Shown here piece by piece: positions 16,077-25,919 of a stretch of DNA of 64,000 bases. The notes beneath the pieces are model-generated. The model saw nothing but the letters and a program-made list of their open reading frames with translations, was not told the DNA's origin and searched no databases. Source of the stretch: Burkholderia sp. SRS-46 (GTDB lineage Bacteria > Pseudomonadota > Gammaproteobacteria > Burkholderiales > Burkholderiaceae); NCBI RefSeq assembly GCF_004343775.1, contig NZ_PTXL01000003.1:620001-684000 (forward strand), in the 5' to 3' direction. The translations under genes and the position numbers were made by a program. The stretch's first letter is position 1. Every line of letters starts with the position of its first letter.

Positions 16077-17921
16077 CTACTGCACCTCCTCCTCCGTCTC
16101 CCCCAGGAACCCGCCACTCTGGTGCGCCCACAGCGCCGCGTAGATGCCGCCCGACTGCAGCAGCTGCTGGTGCGTGCCTTCCTCGACGATACGCCCTTCG
16201 TCGAGCACGATCAGCCGGTCCATTGCCGCGATCGTCGACAGCCGGTGCGCGATCGCGATCACCGTCTTGTCGTTCATCAGGCCGTCGAGGCTCTGCTGGA
16301 TCGCGGCCTCGACCTCGGAGTCGAGCGCGCTCGTCGCCTCGTCGAGCACGAGGATCGGCGCGTCCTTCAGCATCACGCGCGCGATCGCGACGCGCTGCCG
16401 CTGGCCGCCCGACAGCTTCACGCCGCGCTCGCCGACCTCGACGTCGTAGCCGCTGCGGCCATGGCGGTCGCGCAGCCGCTCGATGAACTCGGACGCCTCC
16501 GCGCGCACGGCCGCGTCGCGCATCTCGCGCTCGGTGGCGTCGGGGCGGCCGTACAGCAGGTTCTCGCGCATCGTCCGGTGCAGCAGCGACGTATCCTGCG
16601 TGACCATCCCGATCGCGCCGCGCAGGCTGTCCTGCGTCACGTGCGCGATGTCCTGCCCGTCGATCCGGATCGTGCCGCCGCTCACGTCGTAGAAGCGCAG
16701 CAGCAGGTTCACGAGCGTCGACTTGCCGGCGCCCGAGCGGCCGATCAGGCCGATCCGCTCGCCCGGCCGGATCGTCAGGTTCAGCCCTTCGAACACGGCG
16801 CGGTCGTTGTCGTCGTGCGTGAAGCGCACGTTGTCGAACACGATCCCGCCGCGCTGCACCGCGAGCGGCGTCGCATCGGGCGCGTCGACCACGCTGCGCA
16901 CCTTCGTCAGCGTATTGATGCCGTCCTGGATCGTGCCGACGTTCTCGAACAGCTCGGTCATCTCCCACATGATCCAGTGCGAATAGCTCGACAGGCGCAG
17001 CGCCATCGCGATCACGGCCGCGACGACGCCCGCGCTCACCTCGCCATGCATCCACAGATAGAGCGCGAGGCCCGTCGCGCCGACCAGCAGCAGGGTCGAC
17101 AGCAGGTGGTTGACGACTTCGAACGCGCTGACGAGACGCATCTGCGCATCGCCCGTGGCCTTGAACGCTTCCATCGCGCGGCGCGCGTGATCGGCCTCGC
17201 GCCGCGTGTGCGAGAACAGCTTCACGGTGGTGATGTTCGAATACGCGTCGGTGATGCGGCCCGTCATCAGCGCGCGCGCGTCGGCCTGGCGGCTGCCGAC
17301 CGCGCCGAGGCGCGGCACGAAGTACGCGCACGCCGCGCCGTAGCCGATCGCCCACAGCGCGAGCGGAATCATCAGCCGCCAGTCGAAGCTGGCCGCGAGC
17401 GCGAGGATGCCGATCAGGTACGCGGTGACGCCGATCACGACGTCGACCGACATGAACAGCGCATCGCGCACCGCGAGCGCGGTCTGCATGATCTTGGTCG
17501 TGACGCGGCCGGCGAACTCGTTTGCGTAGAACGACAGGCTCTGGTCGAGCATCAGCCGGTGGAACACCCAGCGCAGCCGCATCGGGAAGTTGATCGCGAG
17601 CACCTGGTGCTTGACCATCGTGTGCAGCCCGATCAACAGCGTGCTGCCCGCGAGGATCGCCGCGAAGCCGGCGAGGGTGCCGAAGTGCCGGCCGCCGAAG
17701 TTCGCCGGCGTCGCGGACGCCAGCCAGTCGACCACGCGCCCCATCATCGCGAACAGCGCGGCTTCGTACGCGGCTAGCGCGGCCGAGCTCAGCGCGATCA
17801 GCAGGAGCCAGCCGCGCGCGCCTTTCGTGCACGCCCAGACGAACGAGAAGAATCCCGTCGGCGGCGTGACGGGTTCTTCGAGCGGGAAAGTCGGCAGGCG
17901 CCGTTCAAACCACGAAAACAT
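16077..17921 (-). CDS. MsbA/multidrug-type ABC exporter (fused permease-ATPase)
   Basis: A 614-residue half-transporter that works as a homodimer in the inner membrane. The N-terminal ABC_membrane domain has six predicted helices (for example LLLIALSSAALAAYEAALF and VTAYLIGILALAASFDWRL); the ATPase domain has Walker A GRSGAGKST, signature LSGGQRQRVAIAR and Walker B ILVLDEATSALD, then the switch His in IAIAHRLST. Start ATG 17921 with AAGGAG at about 17931. Substrate cannot be told; lipid or drug-like export is usual for this type. It appears monocistronic, 130 bases from the hydrolase gene upstream. Confidence 0.92.
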   Translation of the reverse strand: MFSWFERRLPTFPLEEPVTPPTGFFSFVWACTKGARGWLLLIALSSAALAAYEAALFAMMGRVVDWLASATPANFGGRHFGTLAGFAAILAGSTLLIGLHTMVKHQVLAINFPMRLRWVFHRLMLDQSLSFYANEFAGRVTTKIMQTALAVRDALFMSVDVVIGVTAYLIGILALAASFDWRLMIPLALWAIGYGAACAYFVPRLGAVGSRQADARALMTGRITDAYSNITTVKLFSHTRREADHARRAMEAFKATGDAQMRLVSAFEVVNHLLSTLLLVGATGLALYLWMHGEVSAGVVAAVIAMALRLSSYSHWIMWEMTELFENVGTIQDGINTLTKVRSVVDAPDATPLAVQRGGIVFDNVRFTHDDNDRAVFEGLNLTIRPGERIGLIGRSGAGKSTLVNLLLRFYDVSGGTIRIDGQDIAHVTQDSLRGAIGMVTQDTSLLHRTMRENLLYGRPDATEREMRDAAVRAEASEFIERLRDRHGRSGYDVEVGERGVKLSGGQRQRVAIARVMLKDAPILVLDEATSALDSEVEAAIQQSLDGLMNDKTVIAIAHRLSTIAAMDRLIVLDEGRIVEEGTHQQLLQSGGIYAALWAHQSGGFLGETEEEVQ

Positions 17922-17939
17922 CAAGTTTCTCCTTGAGGC

Positions 17940-17961
17940 GGCCCGGCAACGCGGCCGGGCC
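17940..17961 (-). other. GC-rich hairpin between hydrolase and ABC genes
   Basis: Perfect 8-bp stem GGCCCGGC/GCCGGGCC around a 6-base loop in the 133-base gap downstream of the hydrolase stop. No T-run follows. It may attenuate read-through into the ABC gene. Confidence 0.35.
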
Positions 17962-18054
17962 GGTCATGCACATTCCGCGAGCGACGCCGTCCACGGCGCC
18001 GCGGCCTTGCATGCGGCCCGGCGGGCGCGTCATGCGGATGCCTGTTCCTGTTGC

Positions 18055-19080
18055 TCATTGCGCCCGGATCCATGCCGCGATCGGGCCCAGTGTGCCCGGC
18101 GCATAGGCGTCACGCCCGAGCGCCATGTAGAGCCAGGTCTTCCACCTGGGCCAGTCCGACTCCAGCTGGTAGTCGAACCAGCGCGCGCGCAGCAGCGCAT
18201 GCGTTGCTCCCGGCACGATCACCACCTGCCGGCCGGCCCGGCCCGCGAATGCATGGGTATAGGCGTTCGCCTCGTCGACCGGATCGACGTTGCGATCCTG
18301 CGCGCCCCACACGGCGAGCACGGGGCCCCGCATCGTCGCGATCGCCTGCGACGAATCCTCCGCGTAGTTGCGCGCGATGAAGCCGAACCGGCGCGGCTCG
18401 ATGTCCGGGCGCCGGCGCGGGTCGGCCGGCGCGTCCGCTCGCCCGAAGATGTCGTCGTTTGCGCGTCGCTCGGCCGCCAGTGTCGCATCGATCCGCTCCG
18501 GCTGCATGCCGGTTGCCTGCAGCTGCTGCCGCGTCAGGTAGGTGCCTTGCCGGCGCCAGCTGACGGCGGCGCCGACGATCACCGAGAACGCGGGCCGCAC
18601 GGTGTTCGCGACGCGCGGGATCACCCAGCCGCCCTGCGAAAAACCGAGCAGGCCGATCTTGTTCTCGGGACCGACGGCGGCGCGCACGCGCAGCATCGCC
18701 GCGCGCGTCTCGTCGGCGCGGTCCTGCATCGATTGCCCGAGCCAGTCGCCGCCGCTGCGGCCGATGCCCTGCTTGTCCCACGCGAACACGCCGATGCCGG
18801 CGTCGAGCAGGCGATTGACGAGCGGCAGCATCGCGCTGTCCGAGAAGCGGTCGCGCGGGCCGTCGCCGTGGACGAGCAGCGCGATCGGCGCGTCGGGCGC
18901 GTGCGCCGGCAGCGCCAGCGTGCCGACGAGCTCGGCGTCGCCGGAGCGGAAGGTCAGCGTCGTGACGCGTGCGTTCTTCAGCTCGAAATCGGACAGGCCG
19001 CTCAGCATGAACGCGCCGAGCGCGAGCAGCAGCGCCGCGACGACGGCGATGCCGAGACAGACGAAGGTGGTGCGTTTCAA
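18055..19080 (-). CDS. Membrane-anchored alpha/beta hydrolase
   Basis: 341 residues. A single N-terminal hydrophobic anchor (LGIAVVAALLLALGAFML) places the catalytic domain in the periplasm. The fold shows LLVHGDGPRDRF (oxyanion region), nucleophile elbow GLLGFSQGGW (Ser), an Asp in WGAQDRNVDP and the catalytic His in VPGATHALL. This resembles BAAT/prolyl-oligopeptidase-like esterases of unknown substrate. I prefer the TTG at 19080, which has GGGGAA about 6 bases upstream and begins directly at the anchor; an in-frame GTG at 19113 would add 11 residues but lacks a ribosome-binding site. Confidence 0.85.
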   Translation of the reverse strand: MKRTTFVCLGIAVVAALLLALGAFMLSGLSDFELKNARVTTLTFRSGDAELVGTLALPAHAPDAPIALLVHGDGPRDRFSDSAMLPLVNRLLDAGIGVFAWDKQGIGRSGGDWLGQSMQDRADETRAAMLRVRAAVGPENKIGLLGFSQGGWVIPRVANTVRPAFSVIVGAAVSWRRQGTYLTRQQLQATGMQPERIDATLAAERRANDDIFGRADAPADPRRRPDIEPRRFGFIARNYAEDSSQAIATMRGPVLAVWGAQDRNVDPVDEANAYTHAFAGRAGRQVVIVPGATHALLRARWFDYQLESDWPRWKTWLYMALGRDAYAPGTLGPIAAWIRAQ

Positions 19081-19172
19081 TCGAGTTCCCCGGGAAAAGT
19101 TCGACGCGCGCACGATGCGCCGCGTTTTGTGTTCATCGTAATCTGAAGGCAGGCGTCGTCGTCATGCGCCGC

Positions 19173-20687
19173 TCAGCCGTCGTGCCCGATCGCCGCGCCA
19201 CCGACTGCCTTGTGCAGCGCGACAACCGCGAGGCCCTGCTTCTCGAGCGCCTCGACCGCGGCCAGGTCGGCCTCGCGGGTCGCCATGCCCGCTTCGATGC
19301 GTTCGAGCCGGCTCGTCATCCCGCGTTGCCGGAGCAGCGCGGCATGCGCATCCGTGCGCCGTGCGGCGTCGACGTGCAGCGCGAGGTCCGCCGCGCGGCG
19401 CCGCTCGGCCGCGAGCGCGTTCAGCGCGTTTTCGGTTTCCTCGATGCCTTCGAGCACGGCGTGCCGGTACGCGACGATCGCCGCGGCCAGCTCCGCTTCG
19501 CGCGCGCGCACGGCCGCGCGGCGCGCGCCCCAGTCGAGCAGCGGGATCGTCACGGAGAGCGCGCCCGAGCCGACCGCGCTGCGCCCCGGCAGCGGCATGC
19601 CGACCAGATTGCCGCTGACGACGATGTCGCCGGTGAGGTTCAGGCGCGGATAAAGCTCGGCGTTCGACACGCGCAGCTCGGCCGCCGCCTGCTCGACCGC
19701 GCGCTCCGCGCGGCGGATGTCGGGCCGGGTGCGCAGCAGGTCGGCCGGCACGGCCTGCAGGGCGACCGGCGGCACGGCCGGCTGCGCGGTCGCGGCGAGC
19801 CAGCGGTCGTCCGGCTCCGGCTCGCCGGTGAGCAGCGCGATGCGTTGCGCGGCCTGCTGCACGGCCTGGTCGGATGCCGCGCGGCGGGCCGCGAGCTCGG
19901 CGGCGCCGGCGAGCGCGCGCTCGACGTCGAAGTCGCTGGCGACGCCCGCCGCACGCTTCTCGCGGGTCAGCACGATCCGCTCGCGCTGGTCGGCCATGCT
20001 GTGCGCGAGCAGTGCGCTGCGGCGCTGCGCGCCGCGCAGCTCGACGTAGCAGCGCACCAGCTCGGCGATCACCGTCACGCGCGCCTGCTGCCAGTCGGCC
20101 TGCGCGACGTCCGCGCCCGCGCGCGCCGAAGCGGCGGTGGCCGCGAGCCGGCCGAACAGGTCGATTTCCCACGACGCGTCGAAGCCGGCCTGGTAGAAGC
20201 CGCTGGCGCGGTCGGACGGCACGAACGGCACGTTGCCGGCCGGAAATGCCGTACCCCCCGCTTCATTGGCGAACTCGCCGTGCCCGTCCGTGCCCGACAC
20301 GCGCTGCTGCCGCTGCAGCTCGCCGCTCGCGCCGACCTGCGGCAGGCGCGACGCGTCCGCCTGCCGGGCGATCGCGCGCGCGGCCTGCAGGCGATAGCCG
20401 GCCTCCGCGAGCGTCAGGCTGCGCGACAGCGCGGCGGCGACCAGCGTGTCGAGCGTCGGGTCGCGGAACACGGTCCACCAGTCGGCGGGCGCGGCTGCGG
20501 TGGCCGGGGCGAGTGCCCCGCGATTGCGCCAGTCGGCCGGCACGGGCTGATGCGCATCGGGAAGTTGTGCCGGCGACACGCAGCCGGCCAGCATGCCCGC
20601 GCCGACCAGCCACGCGATGCCGCGCATCCACAGGCCGCGCAGCCGGCCCGGCTTCCTGTCACCCATGACGCTCATCTTCGTACTCAT
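19173..20687 (-). CDS. NodT-family RND efflux outer-membrane lipoprotein
   Basis: TolC-like outer-membrane channel of about 504 residues. Signal and lipobox are visible (WLVGAGMLAGC, Cys acylated), followed by two OEP repeats typical of OprM/NodT proteins, e.g. DWWTVFRDPTLDTLVAAAL, RPDIRRAERAVEQAAAELRV and GALSVTIPLLDWGARRAAVR. Start is uncertain: ATGs at 20687, 20675, 20666 and 20627 all precede the signal. It is divergent from the TetR-adaptor-pump genes, separated by a palindrome at 20728-20753, and is the natural outer component of that pump. Confidence 0.9.
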   Translation of the reverse strand: MSTKMSVMGDRKPGRLRGLWMRGIAWLVGAGMLAGCVSPAQLPDAHQPVPADWRNRGALAPATAAAPADWWTVFRDPTLDTLVAAALSRSLTLAEAGYRLQAARAIARQADASRLPQVGASGELQRQQRVSGTDGHGEFANEAGGTAFPAGNVPFVPSDRASGFYQAGFDASWEIDLFGRLAATAASARAGADVAQADWQQARVTVIAELVRCYVELRGAQRRSALLAHSMADQRERIVLTREKRAAGVASDFDVERALAGAAELAARRAASDQAVQQAAQRIALLTGEPEPDDRWLAATAQPAVPPVALQAVPADLLRTRPDIRRAERAVEQAAAELRVSNAELYPRLNLTGDIVVSGNLVGMPLPGRSAVGSGALSVTIPLLDWGARRAAVRAREAELAAAIVAYRHAVLEGIEETENALNALAAERRRAADLALHVDAARRTDAHAALLRQRGMTSRLERIEAGMATREADLAAVEALEKQGLAVVALHKAVGGAAIGHDG

Positions 20688-20727
20688 CCTCGGCAACGCG
20701 GCTTGACGCGTCGGCGCCACCGCTTGA

Positions 20728-20753
20728 TAATAGATCGAGTAGTCAGTCTATTA
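20728..20753. promoter_or_regulatory. TetR operator of the RND system
   Basis: Perfect 7-bp inverted repeat TAATAGA / TCTATTA with a 12-bp centre, located between the divergent outer-membrane gene (start near 20687) and the tetR gene (start 20788). The region is distinctly A/T-rich relative to its surroundings, as expected for overlapping promoters. Repression of both directions by the adjacent TetR is the obvious model. Confidence 0.65.
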
Positions 20754-20787
20754 AAGATTTGAATCAACGTCCAGTGCGGAGTACACA

Positions 20788-21384
20788 GTGAGAAAAGTCG
20801 ATCCGGAAAAAGTGGAAGCGAAGCGGCGCCAGATCCTGGACGCGGCGATCGAATGTTTCGCGCGCAACGGTTTCCACGGCACGTCGACGGCGGCGATCTG
20901 CGCCGCCGCGGGCATGAGCCCCGGCAACCTGTTTCATTACTTCCCGACCAAGGCGGCGATCATCGAGGCGATCGCGCAGGAAGACCGGCAGGAGTCGGCC
21001 GAGCTGTTCGCGCAATGGGCGGACGCCGACGACGTGGTGGCCGCGATCGAAGCGGTCGCGCTCGAGAAGATGAAGGCCGCGAGCGAGCCGCTCTATGCGC
21101 GCATCAGCATCGAGGTCGCGGCCGAGGCGTCGCGCAATCCGGATGTCGCCGCACTGTTCGCCGCGAACGAGGCGCACGAGAAGGGCCTGCTCGTCGCGCT
21201 GGTCAAGCGCGGCATCGCGCAGGGGCAGATCGACCCGGCGCTGAAGCCGGACCTGGTCGCCACCTGGCTGATCGCGCTCGCGGAAGGCGCGGTCGGCCGC
21301 GTCGTGTTCGAGCCCGGCTTCAAGACGAAGACGCATGCGCCGATGCTCCGGCTGATCATCCGGCGGATGCTGCAGCCGCAATGA
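20788..21384 (+). CDS. TetR/AcrR family repressor of the RND pump
   Basis: 198 residues. HTH: QILDAAIECFARNGFHGTST and AICAAAGMSPGNLFHYFPTK; C-terminal effector domain similar to BetI/TetR_C_6 types (LVATWLIALAEGAVGRVVFE). GTG start at 20788; upstream sequence is promoter-like and A/T rich. It leads directly into the adaptor and pump genes (55-base gap), so it probably autoregulates an operon tetR-adaptor-pump and the divergent outer-membrane gene. The inducing drug or solvent is not identifiable. Confidence 0.9.
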   Translation: MRKVDPEKVEAKRRQILDAAIECFARNGFHGTSTAAICAAAGMSPGNLFHYFPTKAAIIEAIAQEDRQESAELFAQWADADDVVAAIEAVALEKMKAASEPLYARISIEVAAEASRNPDVAALFAANEAHEKGLLVALVKRGIAQGQIDPALKPDLVATWLIALAEGAVGRVVFEPGFKTKTHAPMLRLIIRRMLQPQ

Positions 21385-21439
21385 GGCGCGCGGCCGCTTG
21401 CGGCCGTCCGCCACCCGATTCCCTTTCCTGACGACTCCC

Positions 21440-22648
21440 ATGATCCGGAAACCGCCCTCGACGGGCGCCCTGTTTCGCTGGAAGGCCGTTGCACGCGCGC
21501 GCTGCAGCGTCCTGACGTTCACGCTGCTGATGGCGCTGGCGGGCGCCGCCACGAGCCTGCTGCCTTCGCTGGCACACGGCGACGTTGCGCCACGGCCCGC
21601 GCAGGCCGTGCAGCGCGTCACCGTTGCGGCCGCCGGGCCGGCCGTGTTTACGCACACGATCCGGCTGACCGGCACGATCGCCGCGCGCGACGACATCGCG
21701 ATCGGCACGCCGCTGCAGGATCAGCGGGTGGCGGCCGTACTGGTCGAGGAAGGCGATCGCGTGAAAGCCGGCCAGATCCTCGCGCGGCTCGACACCGCGA
21801 CGCTCGATGCACGGGTGCGCGACGCAAGCGCGGCCGTCGATCGCGCGCGGGCTGCTGTCGTGCAGCAGCAGGCGCTCGATGCCGACGCGCAGGCCGTGTG
21901 GCGCCGCATCGAGCCGCTGGGCCGCTCCGGCGCGGTCAGCGACCAGCAGGTCGACCAGCAGCGCGCGCAGGCCGCCGCGGCCGCCGCGAACCTGCGCGGT
22001 GCGCGCGCGGATCAGGACCAGGCGCTCGCGCGGCTTGCCGAGGCACGCGCGGAACGCGACAAGGCCGTCGTCCGCGCGCCGTCGGATGGCGTGATCGCGA
22101 GCCGCGCCGTGCGCGCCGGCGCGCTGGCCGGCAGCGAGCCGCTGTTCCGGCTGATCGGCCGCGGCGAGCTCGAATTCGACGGCGACGTGGTCGAGCGCGA
22201 CCTGGGTGCGATCCGCGCCGGACAGCACGCGACGGTCGCGTTGCCTGATTCGCAAGGCACCGTCGGCGGCACCGTGCGTCTCGTCGCGCCGCGCATCGAT
22301 CCGCAAACCCGGATGGGCAAGGCGCGCATCGCGCTGGGCGACGCGTCGCGGTTCCGGGCCGGCGGCTTCGCGCGCGCGGAGCTCCTGGCCGAACGGGTCG
22401 ACGTGCCGATCGCCGTGCCGCAACGCGCGGTCACGTTCGGTGCGCAGGATGCGGCATTCGTGTCGATGGTCGACGCGGCGGGCCGCGTGACGCGCCGCGC
22501 GATCGTCGCGGGCCGGCGCGACGGCGCATGGATCGAGGTCCGCAGCGGCCTGAAGGCGGGCGATCGCGTGGTCGCGGTGGCATCGGCGCTGGTGCGCGAC
22601 GGTGACGTCGTGCAGGCGGCCGGCAACGGCGCAGCGGGGGCGCAATGA
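21440..22648 (+). CDS. RND efflux periplasmic adaptor (membrane fusion protein)
   Basis: 402-residue adaptor. N-terminal hydrophobic segment (LTFTLLMALAGAATSLLPSL) for export, then the barrel-sandwich/lipoyl half-motifs (VLVEEGDRVKAGQILARLDT and VRAPSDGVIASRAVRAGALA), a helical hairpin rich in Ala/Arg/Gln between them, and the beta-barrel domain (TVALPDSQGTVGGTVRLVAP). It bridges the inner-membrane pump and the NodT-type channel. The stop overlaps the pump start (ATGA). Start ATG 21440 has only a weak upstream Shine-Dalgarno. Confidence 0.9.
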   Translation: MIRKPPSTGALFRWKAVARARCSVLTFTLLMALAGAATSLLPSLAHGDVAPRPAQAVQRVTVAAAGPAVFTHTIRLTGTIAARDDIAIGTPLQDQRVAAVLVEEGDRVKAGQILARLDTATLDARVRDASAAVDRARAAVVQQQALDADAQAVWRRIEPLGRSGAVSDQQVDQQRAQAAAAAANLRGARADQDQALARLAEARAERDKAVVRAPSDGVIASRAVRAGALAGSEPLFRLIGRGELEFDGDVVERDLGAIRAGQHATVALPDSQGTVGGTVRLVAPRIDPQTRMGKARIALGDASRFRAGGFARAELLAERVDVPIAVPQRAVTFGAQDAAFVSMVDAAGRVTRRAIVAGRRDGAWIEVRSGLKAGDRVVAVASALVRDGDVVQAAGNGAAGAQ

Positions 22649-25600
22649 GTCTCAGGCTGTCGTCGTGGGCGATCCGCCGCCCGATTCCGACCATCGTGCT
22701 GTTCGTCGTGCTCGCGGTGGCGGGCTGGATGGCGTTCCTCAAGCTGCCGATCAACGCGAATCCGCGCGTGGATTTTCCGATCGTCACGGTCGCGATCGCG
22801 CAGGCGGGCACCGCACCCGCCGATCTCGAGCATGCGGTCACGCTGCCGGTCGAGCGCGCCGTGTCGGGGCTCGCGGGCGTGCGGCACATCACGTCGACGG
22901 TCGGCGACGGCCTGTCGGTCACGACCGTCGAGTTCCAGCTCGGCGTCGATACGGCGCGCGCGGTCAACGACGTGCGCGAGGCCGTCTCGCAGAACCGCGC
23001 GAACCTGCCGCAGTCGATCGAGGAGCCGATCGTCACGCGGGTCGACGTCGAAGGCGGCGCGATCCTCGATTACGCGCTGCGCGCGAAAGACCGCAGCGTC
23101 GTCGAGCAGTCGTGGTTCGTCGACGATACGCTCAGTCGCGAGCTGCTGGCCGTGCCCGGCGTGCAGCGCGTGCAGCGGCTCGGCGGCGTCGCTCGCGAGA
23201 TCCGCGTGCAACTGCGCCCCGAGCGGCTCGAGGCGCTTGGCATCACGACCGACCAGGTCAATGCGCAACTGGTGCGCACGAGCGTCGACGTGCCGGGCGG
23301 CCGCGCGGTGCTGGCCGGCAGCGAGCAGTCGGTCCGCACGCTCGGCGGCGCGACGTCGGTCGACGCGCTCGCCGCGATGCCGATCGCGCTGCCCGATGGC
23401 CGCTGGGCGCGGCTGTCCGATCTGGCGACGATCCACGACGGCGCGAGCGACGCACGTTCGCTCGCGCGGCTCGACGGCGCGGAAGTGGTCGGCTTCGCCG
23501 TGTATCGCGCGAAGGGTTCGAGCGACACGGTCGTCGCGGCCGGCGTGCAGGCGGCGCTCGAGCGCCTGCAGCGCCAGCACCGGGACATCGAGATCCGCGA
23601 GGTGGCGTCGATGGTCGACTACACGCTCGCGAGCTACAACGCGACGATGGCGACGCTGATCGAAGGCGCGGTGCTCACGGTGCTGGTGGTGTTCTTCTTC
23701 CTGCGCAGCTGGCGCGCGACGCTGGTCGCGGCCGTCGCGCTGCCGCTGTCGATACTGCCGACCTTCGCGGTGATGCTGTGGTTCGGCTACACGCTGAACA
23801 GCATCACGCTGCTGGCGCTGACGCTCGTGATCGGCATCCTGGTCGACGATGCGATCGTCGAGATCGAGAACATCGAGCGCCATCTCGACCTCGGCAAGCG
23901 GCCGTTCCAGGCCGCGATCGACGCGGCAGACGCGATCGGCTTCGCGGTGGTCGCGATCACCGCGACGATCGTCGCGGTGTTCCTGCCGGTGAGCTTCATC
24001 GGCGGCATCGTCGGCCGGTATTTCACGCCGTTCGGCATCACCGTGTCGGTCGCCGTGCTCGCGTCGCTGCTGGTCGCGCGGCTCGTCACGCCGTTGCTGG
24101 CCGCCTACCTGATGCAACCGAAGCCCGCCGGCGCGGCCGCGCACGCGCCGTCCGCCGATGGCCAGCCCGGGCGCATGCTCGGCCGCTACCTGGCGCTGCT
24201 CGACTGGGCGCTGCGGCACCGGCGCACCTGCGTGTTCGTGGGCGTCGCCTTCTTCGCCGCGTCGCTCGCGATCGTGCCGCTGCTGCCGTCCGGTTTCCTG
24301 CCGACCAACGACGTCAGCCAGTCGCGGATCGAGGTGACGCTGCCGCCCGGCACGCCGCTCGCGAAGACCGACGCGGTGCTGCAGCAGATCGCGAAGGAGG
24401 CGCGCCGCCGCCCCGAAGTGCTCGCCGCGTTCACGACGGCGGGCGGCGAAGATTCAGCGGGCACCACCGACGTGTCGACCGGCACGGTGATGCTGAGGCT
24501 CGTGCCGGCGGGCCAGCGCGAGCTCGGCCAGAAGGCGTTCGAGCAATCGCTGCACCCGGCGCTCGACAAGATCGCGGACATCCGCTACGCGTTCCGCGCG
24601 GATGGCGCCGCGCGCGACGCGTCGATCATCCTCGTCGGCGCCGATCCGGCGCAACTGTCGGCGGTCGCGTCGGCGTTGCAGCGCGACATGCGCAACGTGC
24701 CGGGCATCGCGAACGCGCAGGTCAACGAACCGCTGGCGCGCCCCGAGATCCAGGTGCGGCCGCGCTTCGACGAGGCGGCACGCGCGGGCGTGACGACCCA
24801 CGCGATCGGCACCGTCGCGCGCATCGCGACCGTCGGCGACATCAATGCGAATTCGGCGCGCTTCAACCTGCGCGACCGGCAGGTGCCGGTGCGCGTCGCG
24901 TTGCCGGAAGCCGAGCGCGGCGACCTGAATACGCTGCGGCAACTGCGCGTGGCGACCGACCGCGGCACGAGCGTGCCGCTGCAAGCGGTCGCGGACGTCG
25001 ATTTCGGCAGCGGGCCGTCGCGGATCGAGCGCTTCGACCGCCTGCGGCGCGTGTCGGTGGATGCCGACCTGACGGAAGGCATGACGCTCGGCCCGGTGCT
25101 CGATGCGGTCGACGCGCTGCCGTCGATGCGCGCGCTGCCGGACGGCGTGCGCCGCGTGGAGTATGGCGACGCCGAGTACATGAACGAGATGTTCTCCCGG
25201 TTCGGCGTGGCGATGACGTTCGGCATCCTGATGGTGCTCGCGGTGCTGACGCTGCTGTTCCGCGATTTCCTGCAACCGCTGACGATCCTGACGGCGCTGC
25301 CGCTGTCGGTCGGCGGCGCGCTCGGCGCGCTGCTGCTGTACGGTGCCGCGATCGACCTGCCGGTCGTGATCGGCATGCTGATGCTGATGGGCATCGTCAC
25401 GAAGAACTCGATCCTGATGGTCGACTTCGCGATCGAGAAGCGGGCCGAAGGCATGCCGCGCCACCAGGCGCTGCTGCAATCCGGCGCGGAGCGCGCGCGG
25501 CCGATCATCATGACGACGATCGCGATGGTGGCCGGCATGGTGCCGTCGGTGATCAGCACGGGCGCCGATGCGGGCTTTCGCGCGCCGATGGCCGTCGCGG

Positions 25601-25761
25601 TGATCGGTGGCCTGATCACGTCGACGCTGCTCAGCCTCGTGTTCGTGCCGGTCGCCTATACCTGCATGGACGACCTGCGGGCCTGGCTCGCCGTGCGGCT
25701 CGCGCGCCTGACGTCGGTGACGGCGGCCGATCGCGCGGAGGCCGAGCGGCGCGGCGGCTAG
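22645..25761 (+). CDS. HAE1-type RND efflux permease
   Basis: 1038 residues, proton-driven trimeric inner-membrane pump. Starts SSWAIRRPIPTIVLFVVLAV (TM1); TM4 carries the proton-relay pair in GILVDDAIVEIENIERH; RND motif region FLPVSFIGGIVGRYFTPFG; second half has the symmetrical block with GIVTKNSILMVDFAIEKR. Periplasmic porter domains occupy roughly 35-330 and 560-860. Four-base overlap with the adaptor gene means coupled translation. Likely exports hydrophobic toxicants or antibiotics; MdtB/C- or CeoB-like specificity cannot be separated by eye. Confidence 0.94.
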   Translation: MSLRLSSWAIRRPIPTIVLFVVLAVAGWMAFLKLPINANPRVDFPIVTVAIAQAGTAPADLEHAVTLPVERAVSGLAGVRHITSTVGDGLSVTTVEFQLGVDTARAVNDVREAVSQNRANLPQSIEEPIVTRVDVEGGAILDYALRAKDRSVVEQSWFVDDTLSRELLAVPGVQRVQRLGGVAREIRVQLRPERLEALGITTDQVNAQLVRTSVDVPGGRAVLAGSEQSVRTLGGATSVDALAAMPIALPDGRWARLSDLATIHDGASDARSLARLDGAEVVGFAVYRAKGSSDTVVAAGVQAALERLQRQHRDIEIREVASMVDYTLASYNATMATLIEGAVLTVLVVFFFLRSWRATLVAAVALPLSILPTFAVMLWFGYTLNSITLLALTLVIGILVDDAIVEIENIERHLDLGKRPFQAAIDAADAIGFAVVAITATIVAVFLPVSFIGGIVGRYFTPFGITVSVAVLASLLVARLVTPLLAAYLMQPKPAGAAAHAPSADGQPGRMLGRYLALLDWALRHRRTCVFVGVAFFAASLAIVPLLPSGFLPTNDVSQSRIEVTLPPGTPLAKTDAVLQQIAKEARRRPEVLAAFTTAGGEDSAGTTDVSTGTVMLRLVPAGQRELGQKAFEQSLHPALDKIADIRYAFRADGAARDASIILVGADPAQLSAVASALQRDMRNVPGIANAQVNEPLARPEIQVRPRFDEAARAGVTTHAIGTVARIATVGDINANSARFNLRDRQVPVRVALPEAERGDLNTLRQLRVATDRGTSVPLQAVADVDFGSGPSRIERFDRLRRVSVDADLTEGMTLGPVLDAVDALPSMRALPDGVRRVEYGDAEYMNEMFSRFGVAMTFGILMVLAVLTLLFRDFLQPLTILTALPLSVGGALGALLLYGAAIDLPVVIGMLMLMGIVTKNSILMVDFAIEKRAEGMPRHQALLQSGAERARPIIMTTIAMVAGMVPSVISTGADAGFRAPMAVAVIGGLITSTLLSLVFVPVAYTCMDDLRAWLAVRLARLTSVTAADRAEAERRGG

Positions 25762-25919
25762 CGAAACCGCGGAGTTTCGAATAGTCGGGATTCGGCGCAC
25801 GATATTTGCGTGGCATTTTCGTCGTCTGTATAACTGGAGCCGGCTCGCATCGTTGCCCGTCACATGGATAAGAACGGGCGCGCGAGCGGCGCTCAACTTT
25901 CGGCAAGGAGATAACGGTG

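Noticed and set aside
22602..25784. 1060-codon plus-strand frame overlapping the RND permease in another phase
   Set aside because: Low-complexity Arg/Ala translation; the permease frame has all RND motifs.
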